From Acidimicrobiaceae bacterium (GTDB taxonomy: Bacteria > Actinomycetota > Acidimicrobiia > Acidimicrobiales > Palsa-688), in assembly GCA_003166025.1 (NCBI GenBank), contig PMWT01000066.1:12524-76523 (forward strand): a stretch of 64,000 nucleotides of DNA. Reading direction: 5' to 3'. Made by a program: the position numbers and the translations under genes. This document shows, piece after piece, positions 10,268-19,480 of this stretch (position 1 is the stretch's first letter; each line of letters opens with the position of its first letter). The notes beneath the pieces are model-generated. The model ran no database searches. It saw nothing but the letters and a program-made list of their open reading frames with translations, and had not been told where the DNA came from.

Positions 10268-11311
10268 TCAGTCGCCTGACCTGTTCCAAAAACCGGGCCC
10301 GACGGGCTCGATGAAGTCGCTGCGGGCGATCAGGTAACCCTCGGCGTCGACGAGCAGGGGAAGCTGGGGCAGGGGCCGGGAGGCCGGGCCGAACACCGGT
10401 GAGCAGTCCTGGAGGATGTTGAAAGTCGACTGGTGGCAAGGACAGATGAGCTGCATGGTGAGGACGTTGAACAGGCTCACAGCGCAGCCGGCATGAGTAC
10501 AGATCTTGGAGAAGCAAACGATGCCGTTAGCCCCCGAGACCACCTCGAAATCGGCCTGGCCGCGGCGGGCCTGGATGGGCGCTCCTCCGATGTTGAGGAC
10601 GACCGCTCCCGAACTGGCGTCGTCTATGTAACCCTCCGGGAACACCGTGAGGAGCCCGTCCACCATGACGTCGTCAACGTGCAGCGCGTTGCCGTCCTCG
10701 GTGACCAAGCGCGCCCCCGGGTACCACTTCGTGTGGTAGAGAGCGTCGCCCGGACGGATGCCGAGTGAGGCGAGCGGCCATATGGCGGCGATGCCGAAGA
10801 TCCCTCCCACCGGCACCAGGACCTTCTTTAGCAAGAAGCCCCGCCGGGACAGCATCGCCTCGGTCCCCCGCGACAGCGACTCGACGATGGCGGCCCTCTC
10901 CTCTGGGTCGGAGACGTGCCCGCCCCGGCTGGCCGTAATGTCATGACCTGGCAGCAAAAAACGCGCCCACAGCACCAGGCCCGTCCCCAGGCTGGCGAAG
11001 GCGAGGAGCAACAACGCCCCCTCGTACTGAGCTTGGCCACCGGTCCAGTAGACGATCATAAGGCCGATCCCGCACACCGCCGTAATGCCCCAGAAGGCGG
11101 CGATGATGTACTCCATCCGCCGGGCTTTCCAGGGGTCGTCGCGCAGCGGGAACCAGGTGTCGTCCTGGCCCGGGGGCACGTCATTGGGCCACGCCGTGTG
11201 CCCGTCGGCTCCGTCAAGGTTGTCGTGGGTGCCGGTGAAGACCCTCGGCAACTGTTCTGCTGCGGTCCCGGTTTCTGCCATCGGGCCCTCGGCTATCCGG
11301 TTTTCTGCCAT
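10268..11311 (-). CDS. qcrA: Rieske iron-sulfur subunit
   Basis: Rieske motifs CTHAGC and CPCHQSTFN. Confidence 0.93.
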   Translation of the reverse strand: MAENRIAEGPMAETGTAAEQLPRVFTGTHDNLDGADGHTAWPNDVPPGQDDTWFPLRDDPWKARRMEYIIAAFWGITAVCGIGLMIVYWTGGQAQYEGALLLLAFASLGTGLVLWARFLLPGHDITASRGGHVSDPEERAAIVESLSRGTEAMLSRRGFLLKKVLVPVGGIFGIAAIWPLASLGIRPGDALYHTKWYPGARLVTEDGNALHVDDVMVDGLLTVFPEGYIDDASSGAVVLNIGGAPIQARRGQADFEVVSGANGIVCFSKICTHAGCAVSLFNVLTMQLICPCHQSTFNILQDCSPVFGPASRPLPQLPLLVDAEGYLIARSDFIEPVGPGFWNRSGD

Positions 11312-11315
11312 CGGG

Positions 11316-12134
11316 CTATCCCCTGTTCCCGATCAGCCGGGCCACTAGCAGCAGGACGCCCAGCCCGAAGATGACGCCCACGAACCCTTCTGGGACGGGG
11401 CCGAAGTTGGCGATCCCCAGGCCGCCGGGATCCTTTGTGTGGCTCAAGTTGTACACATAGTCGGCGATGGCGGACACCTGCTGGTTGGTGAGCTGGCCCG
11501 GGCCGAAGTTGGGCATGGGACGGGGACCGACCCTAATGGCCTCGGCTATCTGAGTCTCCGTCGCCTGGCGCACGCTGGGCACCACGTAGCCATGGCTCAG
11601 CATCCCGCCTGCCCCCGAGGCGTCGTGGCACTGGGCGCAGTTCAGAAGGAACAGCTGGTCGCCCTCTGAGAGGGTGGGGCAATCGCTCGTTTGGTTGCTG
11701 CACGCCGGAGTGACATCAAGGATCCCGGGCCCAGGCGTACCGTGCTCGACGTCCAGGGCGTTGATGTAGGCGACAATGTCGGCGATCTGGGCCGGGTTGA
11801 AGTAGGGCGTATGCGGCTGTGGCTCTAGGTTGGGAGAGGCGAGGGGCATGCGCCCGGTGGAAAGGAAGAAATCGACCGCCGCAGGGCCGACGTTCAGTAG
11901 CTCCGGCCCTTTGGACCCGACACCGCCGATCCCGTGGCAAGAAGCGCAGTGACCGTTGTAGAGGATCTGGCCTGCCTGGATGTCGACCGGGCCGGTGCTG
12001 ACCGGCTTGGTCTGGGCGGGGGCCGAGCCAGTCCACACCAGCACAGCGAAGACCACCATCGCCGCACCTACTAGCGCGCCCGGTCCCAGCAGCGTCCGGC
12101 GCCGTCTTTTTCCCTGGTCGCTGGGAGCGGTCAT
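11316..12134 (-). CDS. qcrC: Dihaem cytochrome c subunit of the bc complex
   Basis: Two CxxCH motifs (CASCH, CAQCH); start trimmed to MTAPSDQ at 12134. Confidence 0.9.
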   Translation of the reverse strand: MTAPSDQGKRRRRTLLGPGALVGAAMVVFAVLVWTGSAPAQTKPVSTGPVDIQAGQILYNGHCASCHGIGGVGSKGPELLNVGPAAVDFFLSTGRMPLASPNLEPQPHTPYFNPAQIADIVAYINALDVEHGTPGPGILDVTPACSNQTSDCPTLSEGDQLFLLNCAQCHDASGAGGMLSHGYVVPSVRQATETQIAEAIRVGPRPMPNFGPGQLTNQQVSAIADYVYNLSHTKDPGGLGIANFGPVPEGFVGVIFGLGVLLLVARLIGNRG

Positions 12135-12754
12135 TTGGTCGATGGGAGCAAGAAGATCATCGCGTACAGGGCAACCCAGACGACGTCTACGAAGTGCCAG
12201 TAGTAGGAGAGCATTTCTACGTGCGGGGCGCTGCGGTGCCCCCCGAAGCGGATCCGCGGGTTGAGAGACCGCAGGTACATGAAGACCATGGCGGCCAAGC
12301 CGCCGAGGACGTGGAGGAAGTGGATGCCGGTTAAGAGATAGAACGCCCCACTGTACGCGCTCTGCTGGAGCGAGAAGTTGCGCGTCGCATAGTCGACGAC
12401 CTGCATGAACTCGAAGATGGCGCCCAGGGCCCATGTAAAGGCCAACCAGACCCGGAAGCCGGCCAGGTTGTTGCGGTGGACCTCCCGGACAGCGAGCTGC
12501 ATGGTCCCCGAGGACAGTACGAGTACGACGGTCGCCACACCGACGGTCTTCGGGTCGACGACATCGTGGAACGGTGGCCACACGGGGGTGGCGGCCCGGA
12601 GCGTCAGGTAGGCGGCGAACAGGCCGCTGAAGAACATCAGCTCGGAGGCGAGCCAGACGATGGTGCCGACGTTGACCAACGCCGGTCGGTAGTCCGCAGG
12701 GCTTATCGGCTTGGCCGGGCTCACGGGCGGGGCGGCCGTTGTGCTAATCGACAT
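12131..12754 (-). CDS. ctaE: Cytochrome c oxidase subunit III
   Basis: COX3 family; SELMFFSGLFAAYLTLR, LTGIHFLHVLGG, SYYWHFVDVVWVALY; 4-nt overlap with qcrC. Confidence 0.93.
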   Translation of the reverse strand: MSISTTAAPPVSPAKPISPADYRPALVNVGTIVWLASELMFFSGLFAAYLTLRAATPVWPPFHDVVDPKTVGVATVVLVLSSGTMQLAVREVHRNNLAGFRVWLAFTWALGAIFEFMQVVDYATRNFSLQQSAYSGAFYLLTGIHFLHVLGGLAAMVFMYLRSLNPRIRFGGHRSAPHVEMLSYYWHFVDVVWVALYAMIFLLPSTK

Positions 12755-12825
12755 GACCCCTACTTTCTACACAAAGCCGAGGGTGTAGTCCCAATCACCT
12801 AACCTCCGACGTTCGGGCAGCCGAA

Positions 12826-13362
12826 GTGAGGCCTGCCCGGCGCCCCCCGCACCGGACGCCCCGGAGCACGCCCTACTGTGGGCCGGTGCCCACGGAGCCC
12901 CGACTCACAGCGCTCGGCGGTGTGACGACATACCGGTACGACAACCCTGACGCCGCCGTCCTGGAGGTCTTCGACAACCCGCACCCGGCCGCTACCTGGG
13001 CCGTCTGCCTGCTATGCAGCGAGTTCACCTGCCTGTGCCCGGTGACCGGCCAACCCGATTACGGGCGCCTGCACATCGGCTACGTACCAGGTCGTCTCTG
13101 CGTCGAGAGCAAGAGCCTGAAGCTGTACCTGATGCGCTACCGCAACCACGGCGCCTTCCATGAAGACTGTGTGAACAGGGTGGCAGACGACTTGTGCGGC
13201 AGGATCTCGCCCCGGTACCTCCGTGTCTACGGGGACTTCAACCCTCGCGGCGGCATTGCCATACGGCCGCTCGCCGTCAGGAGCGCCCGCGACCTGGACG
13301 AGGGCGAAGAGCACCGGTGCCTCTCGTTGCTGGCTCAGGCGGCCACGTACGAGCGCGGTTGA
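12826..13362 (+). CDS. queF: NADPH-dependent 7-cyano-7-deazaguanine (preQ0) reductase
   Basis: CSEFTCLCPVTGQPDYGRLHIGYVPGRLCVESKSLKLYLMRYRNHGAFHE; start may be internal (around 12885). Confidence 0.93.
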   Translation: MRPARRPPHRTPRSTPYCGPVPTEPRLTALGGVTTYRYDNPDAAVLEVFDNPHPAATWAVCLLCSEFTCLCPVTGQPDYGRLHIGYVPGRLCVESKSLKLYLMRYRNHGAFHEDCVNRVADDLCGRISPRYLRVYGDFNPRGGIAIRPLAVRSARDLDEGEEHRCLSLLAQAATYERG

Positions 13363-14003
13363 TGCTCTACCTGGTCAAAGAGATCTTTTACACGCTCCAA
13401 GGCGAGGGGGCTCATGCCGGCCGTCCCGCCGTGTTCTGCCGCTTTACCGGCTGCAACCTGTGGACCGGGCACGAGGAGCACCGCTCCCGAGCGGTGTGCC
13501 AGTTCTGCGACACCGACTTCGTCGGCACGGACGGCCCCGGGGGTGGCCGGTTCAGGTCCCCTGAGGAGCTGGCGGGGGCGGTGGCGGCGGCCTGGGGCGC
13601 CCCGCGCCACGCCCGGGCCGAACCGTACGTCGTGTGCACGGGGGGCGAGCCGCTGTTGCAACTAGACGCTCCGGCCGTCGACGCCTTCCACCGGGCCGGG
13701 TTCAGCGTCGGCGTGGAGACCAACGGGACCCGGGAGCCCCCGCCCGGGCTGGACTGGGTCTGCGTCAGCCCCAAAGCGGGGGCGGCATTGAAGCTCGACC
13801 ACGGCCATGAGCTCAAACTTGTCTACCCGCAGCAGGCGGCGCCGCCCGAGGCGTTCGAGGACATGAGCTTCGAGCGGTTCTCGCTCCAGCCGATGGACGG
13901 CCCGGCACGGGAGAGGAACACGGCGATGGCCATCGGGTACTGCCTGGCCCACCCGCAGTGGCGCCTCAGCCTACAAACGCACAAGTACCTGGGGATCCCC
14001 TAG
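13362..14003 (+). CDS. queE: 7-carboxy-7-deazaguanine synthase (radical SAM)
   Basis: EIFYTLQGEGAHAGRPAVFCRFTGCNLW, Cx14Cx2C cluster motif, CTGGEPLLQLD; start overlaps the queF stop by 1 nt. Confidence 0.93.
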   Translation: MLYLVKEIFYTLQGEGAHAGRPAVFCRFTGCNLWTGHEEHRSRAVCQFCDTDFVGTDGPGGGRFRSPEELAGAVAAAWGAPRHARAEPYVVCTGGEPLLQLDAPAVDAFHRAGFSVGVETNGTREPPPGLDWVCVSPKAGAALKLDHGHELKLVYPQQAAPPEAFEDMSFERFSLQPMDGPARERNTAMAIGYCLAHPQWRLSLQTHKYLGIP

Positions 14004-14938
14004 GGCACCCGGTACTTGACCTCCCACAGGCACAGACCGTGGGGAGGGGCCACCGGCCCGGCCGCGGCTCTGGCCCGGGCCGCCAGGACAGAGGCTGTCT
14101 CACCGGCCTTGCGCCGGCCGGTGCCCACCTCGACGAGAGTCCCGACTATTGAGCGCACCATCTGGTGGCCAAACGAGGCCGCCTCGATCTCAAACTGGTA
14201 GCGACCTTCTCCCAGGTCAGACCACTCGGCCCGCAAGACCCGGCGCACGATCGGGCCCGGCCGGCCTCGTACGGCGTGGCAGAACGATGAAAAGTCATGA
14301 ACGCCCAAAATGGCATCGCAGGCGGCCTGCATGGCGCGCAGGTCGAGAGGCACCCCCACATGCCAAGAGGTGAGAACCGTGAACGGGTCCGGCCACGGAG
14401 CGCCGGAGAGACTGTAACGGTAGGTGCGGGACAGGGCCGAACGCCGGGCGTCAAAGCCCGCAGAGGCCCACTCCGCCACGCGCACCGAAACGTTGGGCGC
14501 CAGCATCTTGTTGACGGACCGCTGGGCCCGGTCGAGGTCGGCACCGGCGTCAATGTCGGTGGTCACCACCTGTCCCCAGGCATGCACCCCGGCGTCGGTA
14601 CGTCCGGCGCAGGTCAGCACTACGGGGTGCCGCAGGGCCCGCTCCAGGGCACCGCCGAGGGCACCGGCGACCGTGTACACACCGCGCTGGGCGGCGAAGC
14701 CGTGAAAAGAGGTCCCCAGGTAGGCGACGAGCAGACGCACCCGACGCGCCGCCAAGGGCCCGGTAACGGCCCCCGTCGCTACCACTGCCGGGACGGAGGT
14801 ACCACCAGCCGGGATGTCAACCGGGAACAGCGTGCCGGCTACGGTGCCGCCCGACGGGGAAGGGCTCAGACCTGTTGTAGGCGTGGCTGACCCCGGCGGG
14901 TCAGACGAGCTCGATGCGGGCCATGGGGGCGTTGTCAC
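14000..14938 (-). CDS. truA: tRNA pseudouridine(38-40) synthase
   Basis: VAYLGTSFHGFAAQ, CAGRTDAGVHAWGQV; true start probably internal (LLVAYLGTSFHG region). Confidence 0.9.
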   Translation of the reverse strand: MTTPPWPASSSSDPPGSATPTTGLSPSPSGGTVAGTLFPVDIPAGGTSVPAVVATGAVTGPLAARRVRLLVAYLGTSFHGFAAQRGVYTVAGALGGALERALRHPVVLTCAGRTDAGVHAWGQVVTTDIDAGADLDRAQRSVNKMLAPNVSVRVAEWASAGFDARRSALSRTYRYSLSGAPWPDPFTVLTSWHVGVPLDLRAMQAACDAILGVHDFSSFCHAVRGRPGPIVRRVLRAEWSDLGEGRYQFEIEAASFGHQMVRSIVGTLVEVGTGRRKAGETASVLAARARAAAGPVAPPHGLCLWEVKYRVP

Positions 14939-15263
14939 CGTGCCGAGGCCCGAGTTTTAGGATCCGGGTATAGCCCCCGGGCCGCTCGGCGTAACGGGGC
15001 GCTATCTCGGCGAAGAGCTTGTGGGCCATGTCTTTGTCACGGATGAACGCCACCACCTGGCGGTGGTGCTCCACGCCACCCTTCTTGGCCTTGGTCAGGC
15101 ACTTCTCGAACGCCGGTCGCAAGGCCTTGGCCTTGGCTTCGGTGGTGATGAGGCCCTCGGCCGCGATGAGAGAGGCCACGAGGTTGCCCATCATCGCCTT
15201 CTGGTGGGCGGCGTCGCCGCCGAAGCGGCGGCCTTTCTTCGGACGACCAGGTATACCAGCCAC
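14901..15263 (-). CDS. rplQ: 50S ribosomal protein L17
   Basis: L17 family sequence in its conserved place after rpoA. Confidence 0.95.
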   Translation of the reverse strand: MAGIPGRPKKGRRFGGDAAHQKAMMGNLVASLIAAEGLITTEAKAKALRPAFEKCLTKAKKGGVEHHRQVVAFIRDKDMAHKLFAEIAPRYAERPGGYTRILKLGPRHGDNAPMARIELV

Positions 15264-15265
15264 AG

Positions 15266-16210
15266 TTATTGCCCCTGCTTGCCACGGAGCGAGAGACCTC
15301 TCTCGTCCAGTTTCTGGAGGACCTCATCGAGCGACTTCTGGCCGAAGTTGGTGATAGCCAAAAGGTCGTCTTCGGTCTTGGACACAAGCTCTCCCACCGT
15401 ATTGATCTGGGCCCTCTTCAAGCAGTTACGAGGGCGCTCGGAGAGATCCAGCTCTTCGATGGGCAGGTCGAGATCCGGTGAGCCGGTGCCGGCACCGGTC
15501 ACCTCGCCCAATACAAGGCCTTGCGGCGATTCGCTCATGTCGGCGACCAGGCCGAACAGCGACCGCATTGTGCTCCCGGCCGACGCCAGAGCCTCGCGGG
15601 GCGTTATCGAACCGTCGGTGGTGATGTCGAGGACCAGGCGGTCGTAGTTGGTGGACTGCTCCACCCGGGCCGGCTCCACGGAGAACGACACCAGGCGCAG
15701 GGGCGAGAAGATCGAGTCGACGGGGATGACGCCGATCGTCGAGGACCGCTTGTTGCGGTCCGCCGAGACATAGCCCCGTCCCCTCTCCACGGTGATGTCG
15801 CAGGCCAGGCGACCCTTGGCGTTGATGGTGGCCAGGTGAAGGCCGGGGTTGAGGATCTCGACGTCGGCGGTCGTCTGGATATCACCGGCAGTCACAGCGC
15901 CCGGGCCACGGGCATCGAGGCGCAAGGTGACCGGCTCATCGCTCTCCACTCGCAGGACAATGTCTTTGAAGTTGAGGATGATGTCGGTGACGTCTTCTTT
16001 GACACCGGGCAGCGTCGTGAACTCGTGCAGGGCGTCGTCGAAGCGCACCTGGGTGACAGCTGCGCCCGGTATCGATGACAACAGCGTGCGGCGCAGGGAC
16101 ACCCCCAGGGTGTGCCCGAAGCCAGGCTCCAGGGGCCCGATGGCAAAACGTTGACGATTGTCTTCTTCTTCGCCGAGCGGTTCGACGGCAGGGCGTTGGA
16201 TGATAAGCAT
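15266..16210 (-). CDS. rpoA: RNA polymerase alpha subunit
   Basis: EPLEPGFGHTLGVSLRRTLLSSIPGAAVT and C-terminal alpha-CTD. Confidence 0.97.
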   Translation of the reverse strand: MLIIQRPAVEPLGEEEDNRQRFAIGPLEPGFGHTLGVSLRRTLLSSIPGAAVTQVRFDDALHEFTTLPGVKEDVTDIILNFKDIVLRVESDEPVTLRLDARGPGAVTAGDIQTTADVEILNPGLHLATINAKGRLACDITVERGRGYVSADRNKRSSTIGVIPVDSIFSPLRLVSFSVEPARVEQSTNYDRLVLDITTDGSITPREALASAGSTMRSLFGLVADMSESPQGLVLGEVTGAGTGSPDLDLPIEELDLSERPRNCLKRAQINTVGELVSKTEDDLLAITNFGQKSLDEVLQKLDERGLSLRGKQGQ

Positions 16211-16234
16211 TGCGGCTGCCCTCCTGGCAGAGCG

Positions 16235-16861
16235 TTACTTTGAAAAGAGCTCGACGATCAGCGATTCACGCACGGGCACGTCGATGTGCTCGCGCATGGG
16301 CAGGTCGCGGACCGTGACCTCAAAACCTTCCCCCCCGGCGTCGAGCCAAGGCGGGATCTGACGACCCAGGGTATCGAGGTTGTGACGGACAACGATCATG
16401 CTGCGCGTCTTGTCTTTGAGCGAGACCACGTCGCCTCGCCGCGCCCTGTAAGAGGGGATGGTCACACGCTTGCCGTTGACGAGGACATGGCCGTGGCGGA
16501 CCAACTGACGGGCCTGGGAGCGGCTGGCACCCCAGTTGGCCCGGAAGACTACGTTGTCGAGGCGCAACTCGAGCATGCGTAGAAGGTTCTCGCCGGTGAT
16601 CCCCTGCTGGCGGTTGGCCTCCTCGTAGTAGTTGCGGAACTGCTTCTCCAGGACGCCATAGATGCGACGCGCCTTCTGCTTCTCTCGCAGCTGGGTCAGG
16701 TACTCGGAGCCTTGACGGGCCCGGTCCCGGCCGTGCTCCCCGGGTGGGTAGGGCCGGCGCTCGATCGGGCACTTCATCGAGTCGCACTTGGGGCCCTTTA
16801 GGAACAGCTTCATCTTTTCGCGCCGGCAGAGGCGGCACACCGGACCGATGTATCGTGCCAT
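16235..16861 (-). CDS. rpsD: 30S ribosomal protein S4 (Cys-containing form)
   Basis: MARYIGPVCRLCRREKMKLFLKGPKC...C...YPPGEHG. Confidence 0.96.
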   Translation of the reverse strand: MARYIGPVCRLCRREKMKLFLKGPKCDSMKCPIERRPYPPGEHGRDRARQGSEYLTQLREKQKARRIYGVLEKQFRNYYEEANRQQGITGENLLRMLELRLDNVVFRANWGASRSQARQLVRHGHVLVNGKRVTIPSYRARRGDVVSLKDKTRSMIVVRHNLDTLGRQIPPWLDAGGEGFEVTVRDLPMREHIDVPVRESLIVELFSK

Positions 16862-16865
16862 TCGC

Positions 16866-17264
16866 TCAGACCCTCCGGCGCTTCTTGGGACGACAACCGT
16901 TGTGGGGTATGGGAGTGACGTCCTTGATGCCCGCGACCTCGATCCCGGTGTTCATCAGGGAACGGACGGCCGTTTCACGACCGGAGCCCGGACCTTTCAC
17001 CAGCACGTCGACCTTGCGTACCCCGTGCTCCATGGCCCGCCGGGCACAGGCCTCGGCAGCCAACTGCGCGGCGAAGGGCGTGGACTTGCGCGACCCCTTG
17101 AAACCGACGTTGCCCGCGGAGGCCCAGGCGAGCACATTGCCCTCCAGGTCGCTGATCGAAACAATGGTGTTGTTGAAAGAGCTCTTGATGTGCGCCACTC
17201 CGTAAGCGACGTTTTTGCGCTCGCGGCGACGAGGACGCCGACCGCCGGGCTTGGGTTTTGGCAT
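16866..17264 (-). CDS. rpsK: 30S ribosomal protein S11
   Basis: [27 protein letters not shown]-terminal [11 protein letters not shown]. Confidence 0.97.
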   Translation of the reverse strand: MPKPKPGGRRPRRRERKNVAYGVAHIKSSFNNTIVSISDLEGNVLAWASAGNVGFKGSRKSTPFAAQLAAEACARRAMEHGVRKVDVLVKGPGSGRETAVRSLMNTGIEVAGIKDVTPIPHNGCRPKKRRRV

Positions 17265-17267
17265 CTT

Positions 17268-17648
17268 CTAGTGCTTCCTTAGCTTCTTTTTGCCCGCCAC
17301 GGTCTTCTTCGGGCCCTTTCGGGTCCGGGCATTGGTATGCGTCCGCTGGCCCCGCACCGGAAGACCACGCCTATGGCGAATGCCTTGGTAGGAGCCGATC
17401 TCGATCTTGCGCTTGATGTCCTGGGCCACGTCGCGGCGCAGGTCCCCTTCAACCTTTAGGTTGGCGTCGATCCACGCCCTGAGCTTGGCCACTTCCTCGT
17501 CCGTGAGGTCACGTACCCGGGTGTCCCGGTTGACCCCAGTGGCCGTGCACACCTGGTTCGAGGTTGTCCGGCCGATGCCGAAGATGTAGGTGAGAGAAAT
17601 CTCGAGCCGCTTCTCTCGTGGGATGTCAACCCCCGCGATACGGGCCAT
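17268..17648 (-). CDS. rpsM: 30S ribosomal protein S13
   Basis: [26 protein letters not shown]...[22 protein letters not shown]; start trimmed. Confidence 0.97.
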   Translation of the reverse strand: MARIAGVDIPREKRLEISLTYIFGIGRTTSNQVCTATGVNRDTRVRDLTDEEVAKLRAWIDANLKVEGDLRRDVAQDIKRKIEIGSYQGIRHRRGLPVRGQRTHTNARTRKGPKKTVAGKKKLRKH

Positions 17649-17659
17649 GCGCGGGCCTC

Positions 17660-17776
17660 CTAACCCTGCCGCTGCTTGTGGCGGGGATTGTTCTTGCAGA
17701 TCACTATGACCCGGCCATGCCGGCGGATCACTTTGCAGTTGTCGCACATCGGTTTGACGCTGGGGCGTACTTTCAC
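17660..17776 (-). CDS. rpmJ: 50S ribosomal protein L36 (zinc-binding form)
   Basis: [38 protein letters not shown] from a GTG start. Confidence 0.95.
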   Translation of the reverse strand: MKVRPSVKPMCDNCKVIRRHGRVIVICKNNPRHKQRQG

Positions 17777-18002
17777 AGGGTCTCTACCTCGGCTAATAGG
17801 GGTTTCAGGAAAAACCCCCCTAGAGCGGCCTTGCCCGTTGAGGCAGGCGTTGGGCGTCGGTGGACGCACTCGCCTAGCCCCGTGGGGGACGGGCTTAGAT
17901 GGTAGCGCACGCAGGCCGTACCGTCCAAGCGTAGCCTGGCCGGGTGCCGCCCGTCCGAGTGCCGGCCCTCGCGACCTGAGCCCGTCCGGGCAGCGGCGCG
18001 GC

Positions 18003-18746
18003 TCAACCGGGGACGGTCAGGACCTCGGGACCGTCGTCGGTCACGGCGATCGTGTGCTCGAAATGCGCCGACAGGCTCCCGTCCACCGTTACCACGGTCC
18101 AGCCATCGTCCATCACCACCGTCTCTTCACCACCCACGTTGACCATGGGCTCGACAGCGAACACCATGCCGGTGCGCAGCTTGGGGCCCGGGGTGCCGGG
18201 CCAGTAGTTGGGGACGGCGGGGTCTTCGTGCATCTGGGTCCCTATGGCGTGGCCCACGTAGCCCTTCACCACCGAGAAGCCGGCACCCTCGGCCACCGTC
18301 TGGACGGCGAGGCCCACATCGTGGAGACGGTTGCCTTCGACTAGTTGGGCTATGCCCGCTTGCAGCGCCTCTTCTGTCACCCGTATGAGCTTGTCGACCT
18401 TGGGTGGGACTTCCCCCACCGGCACCGTCACCGCCGCGTCACCGTGGTAGCCCTCGATGATGGCCCCGCAATCGAGCGAGATGATGTCTCCTTCCTGGAC
18501 GACGTACGGGCCCGGTATCCCGTGGACGATGACATTGTTGGGGGACGTGCAGATGACCGCGGGAAAACCGTGATAGCCGAGGAAGTTGGAACGCGCACCT
18601 CGCCGTTCAAGCACTTCGCGGGCCAATTTGTCCAATTGCGCCGTCGTCACCCCCGGCCTGACGCCGCCGGAAGTGACTTCCAGCATCTCCGCTACCACCC
18701 GGCCCGCCTTGCGCATCTTGGCTATCTCGTCGGGCCGGCGCCTCAT
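18003..18746 (-). CDS. map: Methionine aminopeptidase type I
   Basis: [13 protein letters not shown]..., [37 protein letters not shown]. Confidence 0.95.
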   Translation of the reverse strand: MRRRPDEIAKMRKAGRVVAEMLEVTSGGVRPGVTTAQLDKLAREVLERRGARSNFLGYHGFPAVICTSPNNVIVHGIPGPYVVQEGDIISLDCGAIIEGYHGDAAVTVPVGEVPPKVDKLIRVTEEALQAGIAQLVEGNRLHDVGLAVQTVAEGAGFSVVKGYVGHAIGTQMHEDPAVPNYWPGTPGPKLRTGMVFAVEPMVNVGGEETVVMDDGWTVVTVDGSLSAHFEHTIAVTDDGPEVLTVPG

Positions 18747-19480
18747 GTCCCCAGGGTACCCTTGCCCTTGCTCTGGCTAGCGGCGCTCTTTTGACCGGCA
18801 GCCTTGGCCTGGCGGGCCCCCTCCACCGCGGCCACCACGCGGGCTGTGACAGCGTCCACATCGCCGACAGCATTGACCGCGACCAACAGGCCACGTTGCC
18901 GGTACCAGTCGATGAGGGGGGCGGTGGTGGTCTCGTAGATCTCGAGGCGGCGGCGAATGGCGTCTTCGGTGTCGTCGTCGCGCTGTGCCAGTGACCCCCC
19001 GCAGGCGTCGCAGGAGCCGGGCACCTTGGTCGGGTTGTCGACAATGTTGTAGGTGGCGCCGCACTTGGTGCACACGCGTCTACCCGCCATGCGTTGCAGC
19101 ACCTCCTCGGTATCGGCCTCCAGGTCGATCACGATGTCGATGCCCCGCAAGCTGGCCATTTCAGCCAACGCCTCGGCCTGGGCCACGGTGCGTGGGAAGC
19201 CGTCGAGGATGAAACCGGCGGGTGCACCGGGCCCGAACAGGTGCTCCCTGATCACGCCCACGACAACGTCGTCGGGCACGAGCTCGCCCCTGTCCATATA
19301 GGACTTGAGGGTACGCCCGAGCTCAGAGCCACTGGCAGCTGCGGCGCGGAACGCATCGCCCGTCGAGACGTGGGGCGGCCCGTAGGTGGCCGATAGGCGG
19401 GCGGCCTGGGTCCCCTTGCCCGACCCCTGGCGCCCAAGGACCACCATGCGAAGAGTCGCGTCCGCGGCGGGCTCGGCCAT
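18743..19480 (-). CDS. adk: Adenylate kinase
   Basis: GRQGSGKGTQAARL, FILDGFPRTVAQAEAL, Cys4 lid CTKC...CDAC. Confidence 0.95.
   Translation of the reverse strand: MAEPAADATLRMVVLGRQGSGKGTQAARLSATYGPPHVSTGDAFRAAAASGSELGRTLKSYMDRGELVPDDVVVGVIREHLFGPGAPAGFILDGFPRTVAQAEALAEMASLRGIDIVIDLEADTEEVLQRMAGRRVCTKCGATYNIVDNPTKVPGSCDACGGSLAQRDDDTEDAIRRRLEIYETTTAPLIDWYRQRGLLVAVNAVGDVDAVTARVVAAVEGARQAKAAGQKSAASQSKGKGTLGT

Noticed and set aside
10266-10517. N-terminal extension of the QcrB ORF
   Set aside because: Overlaps the 3' end of qcrA; real start is MSNMAERS at about 10265.
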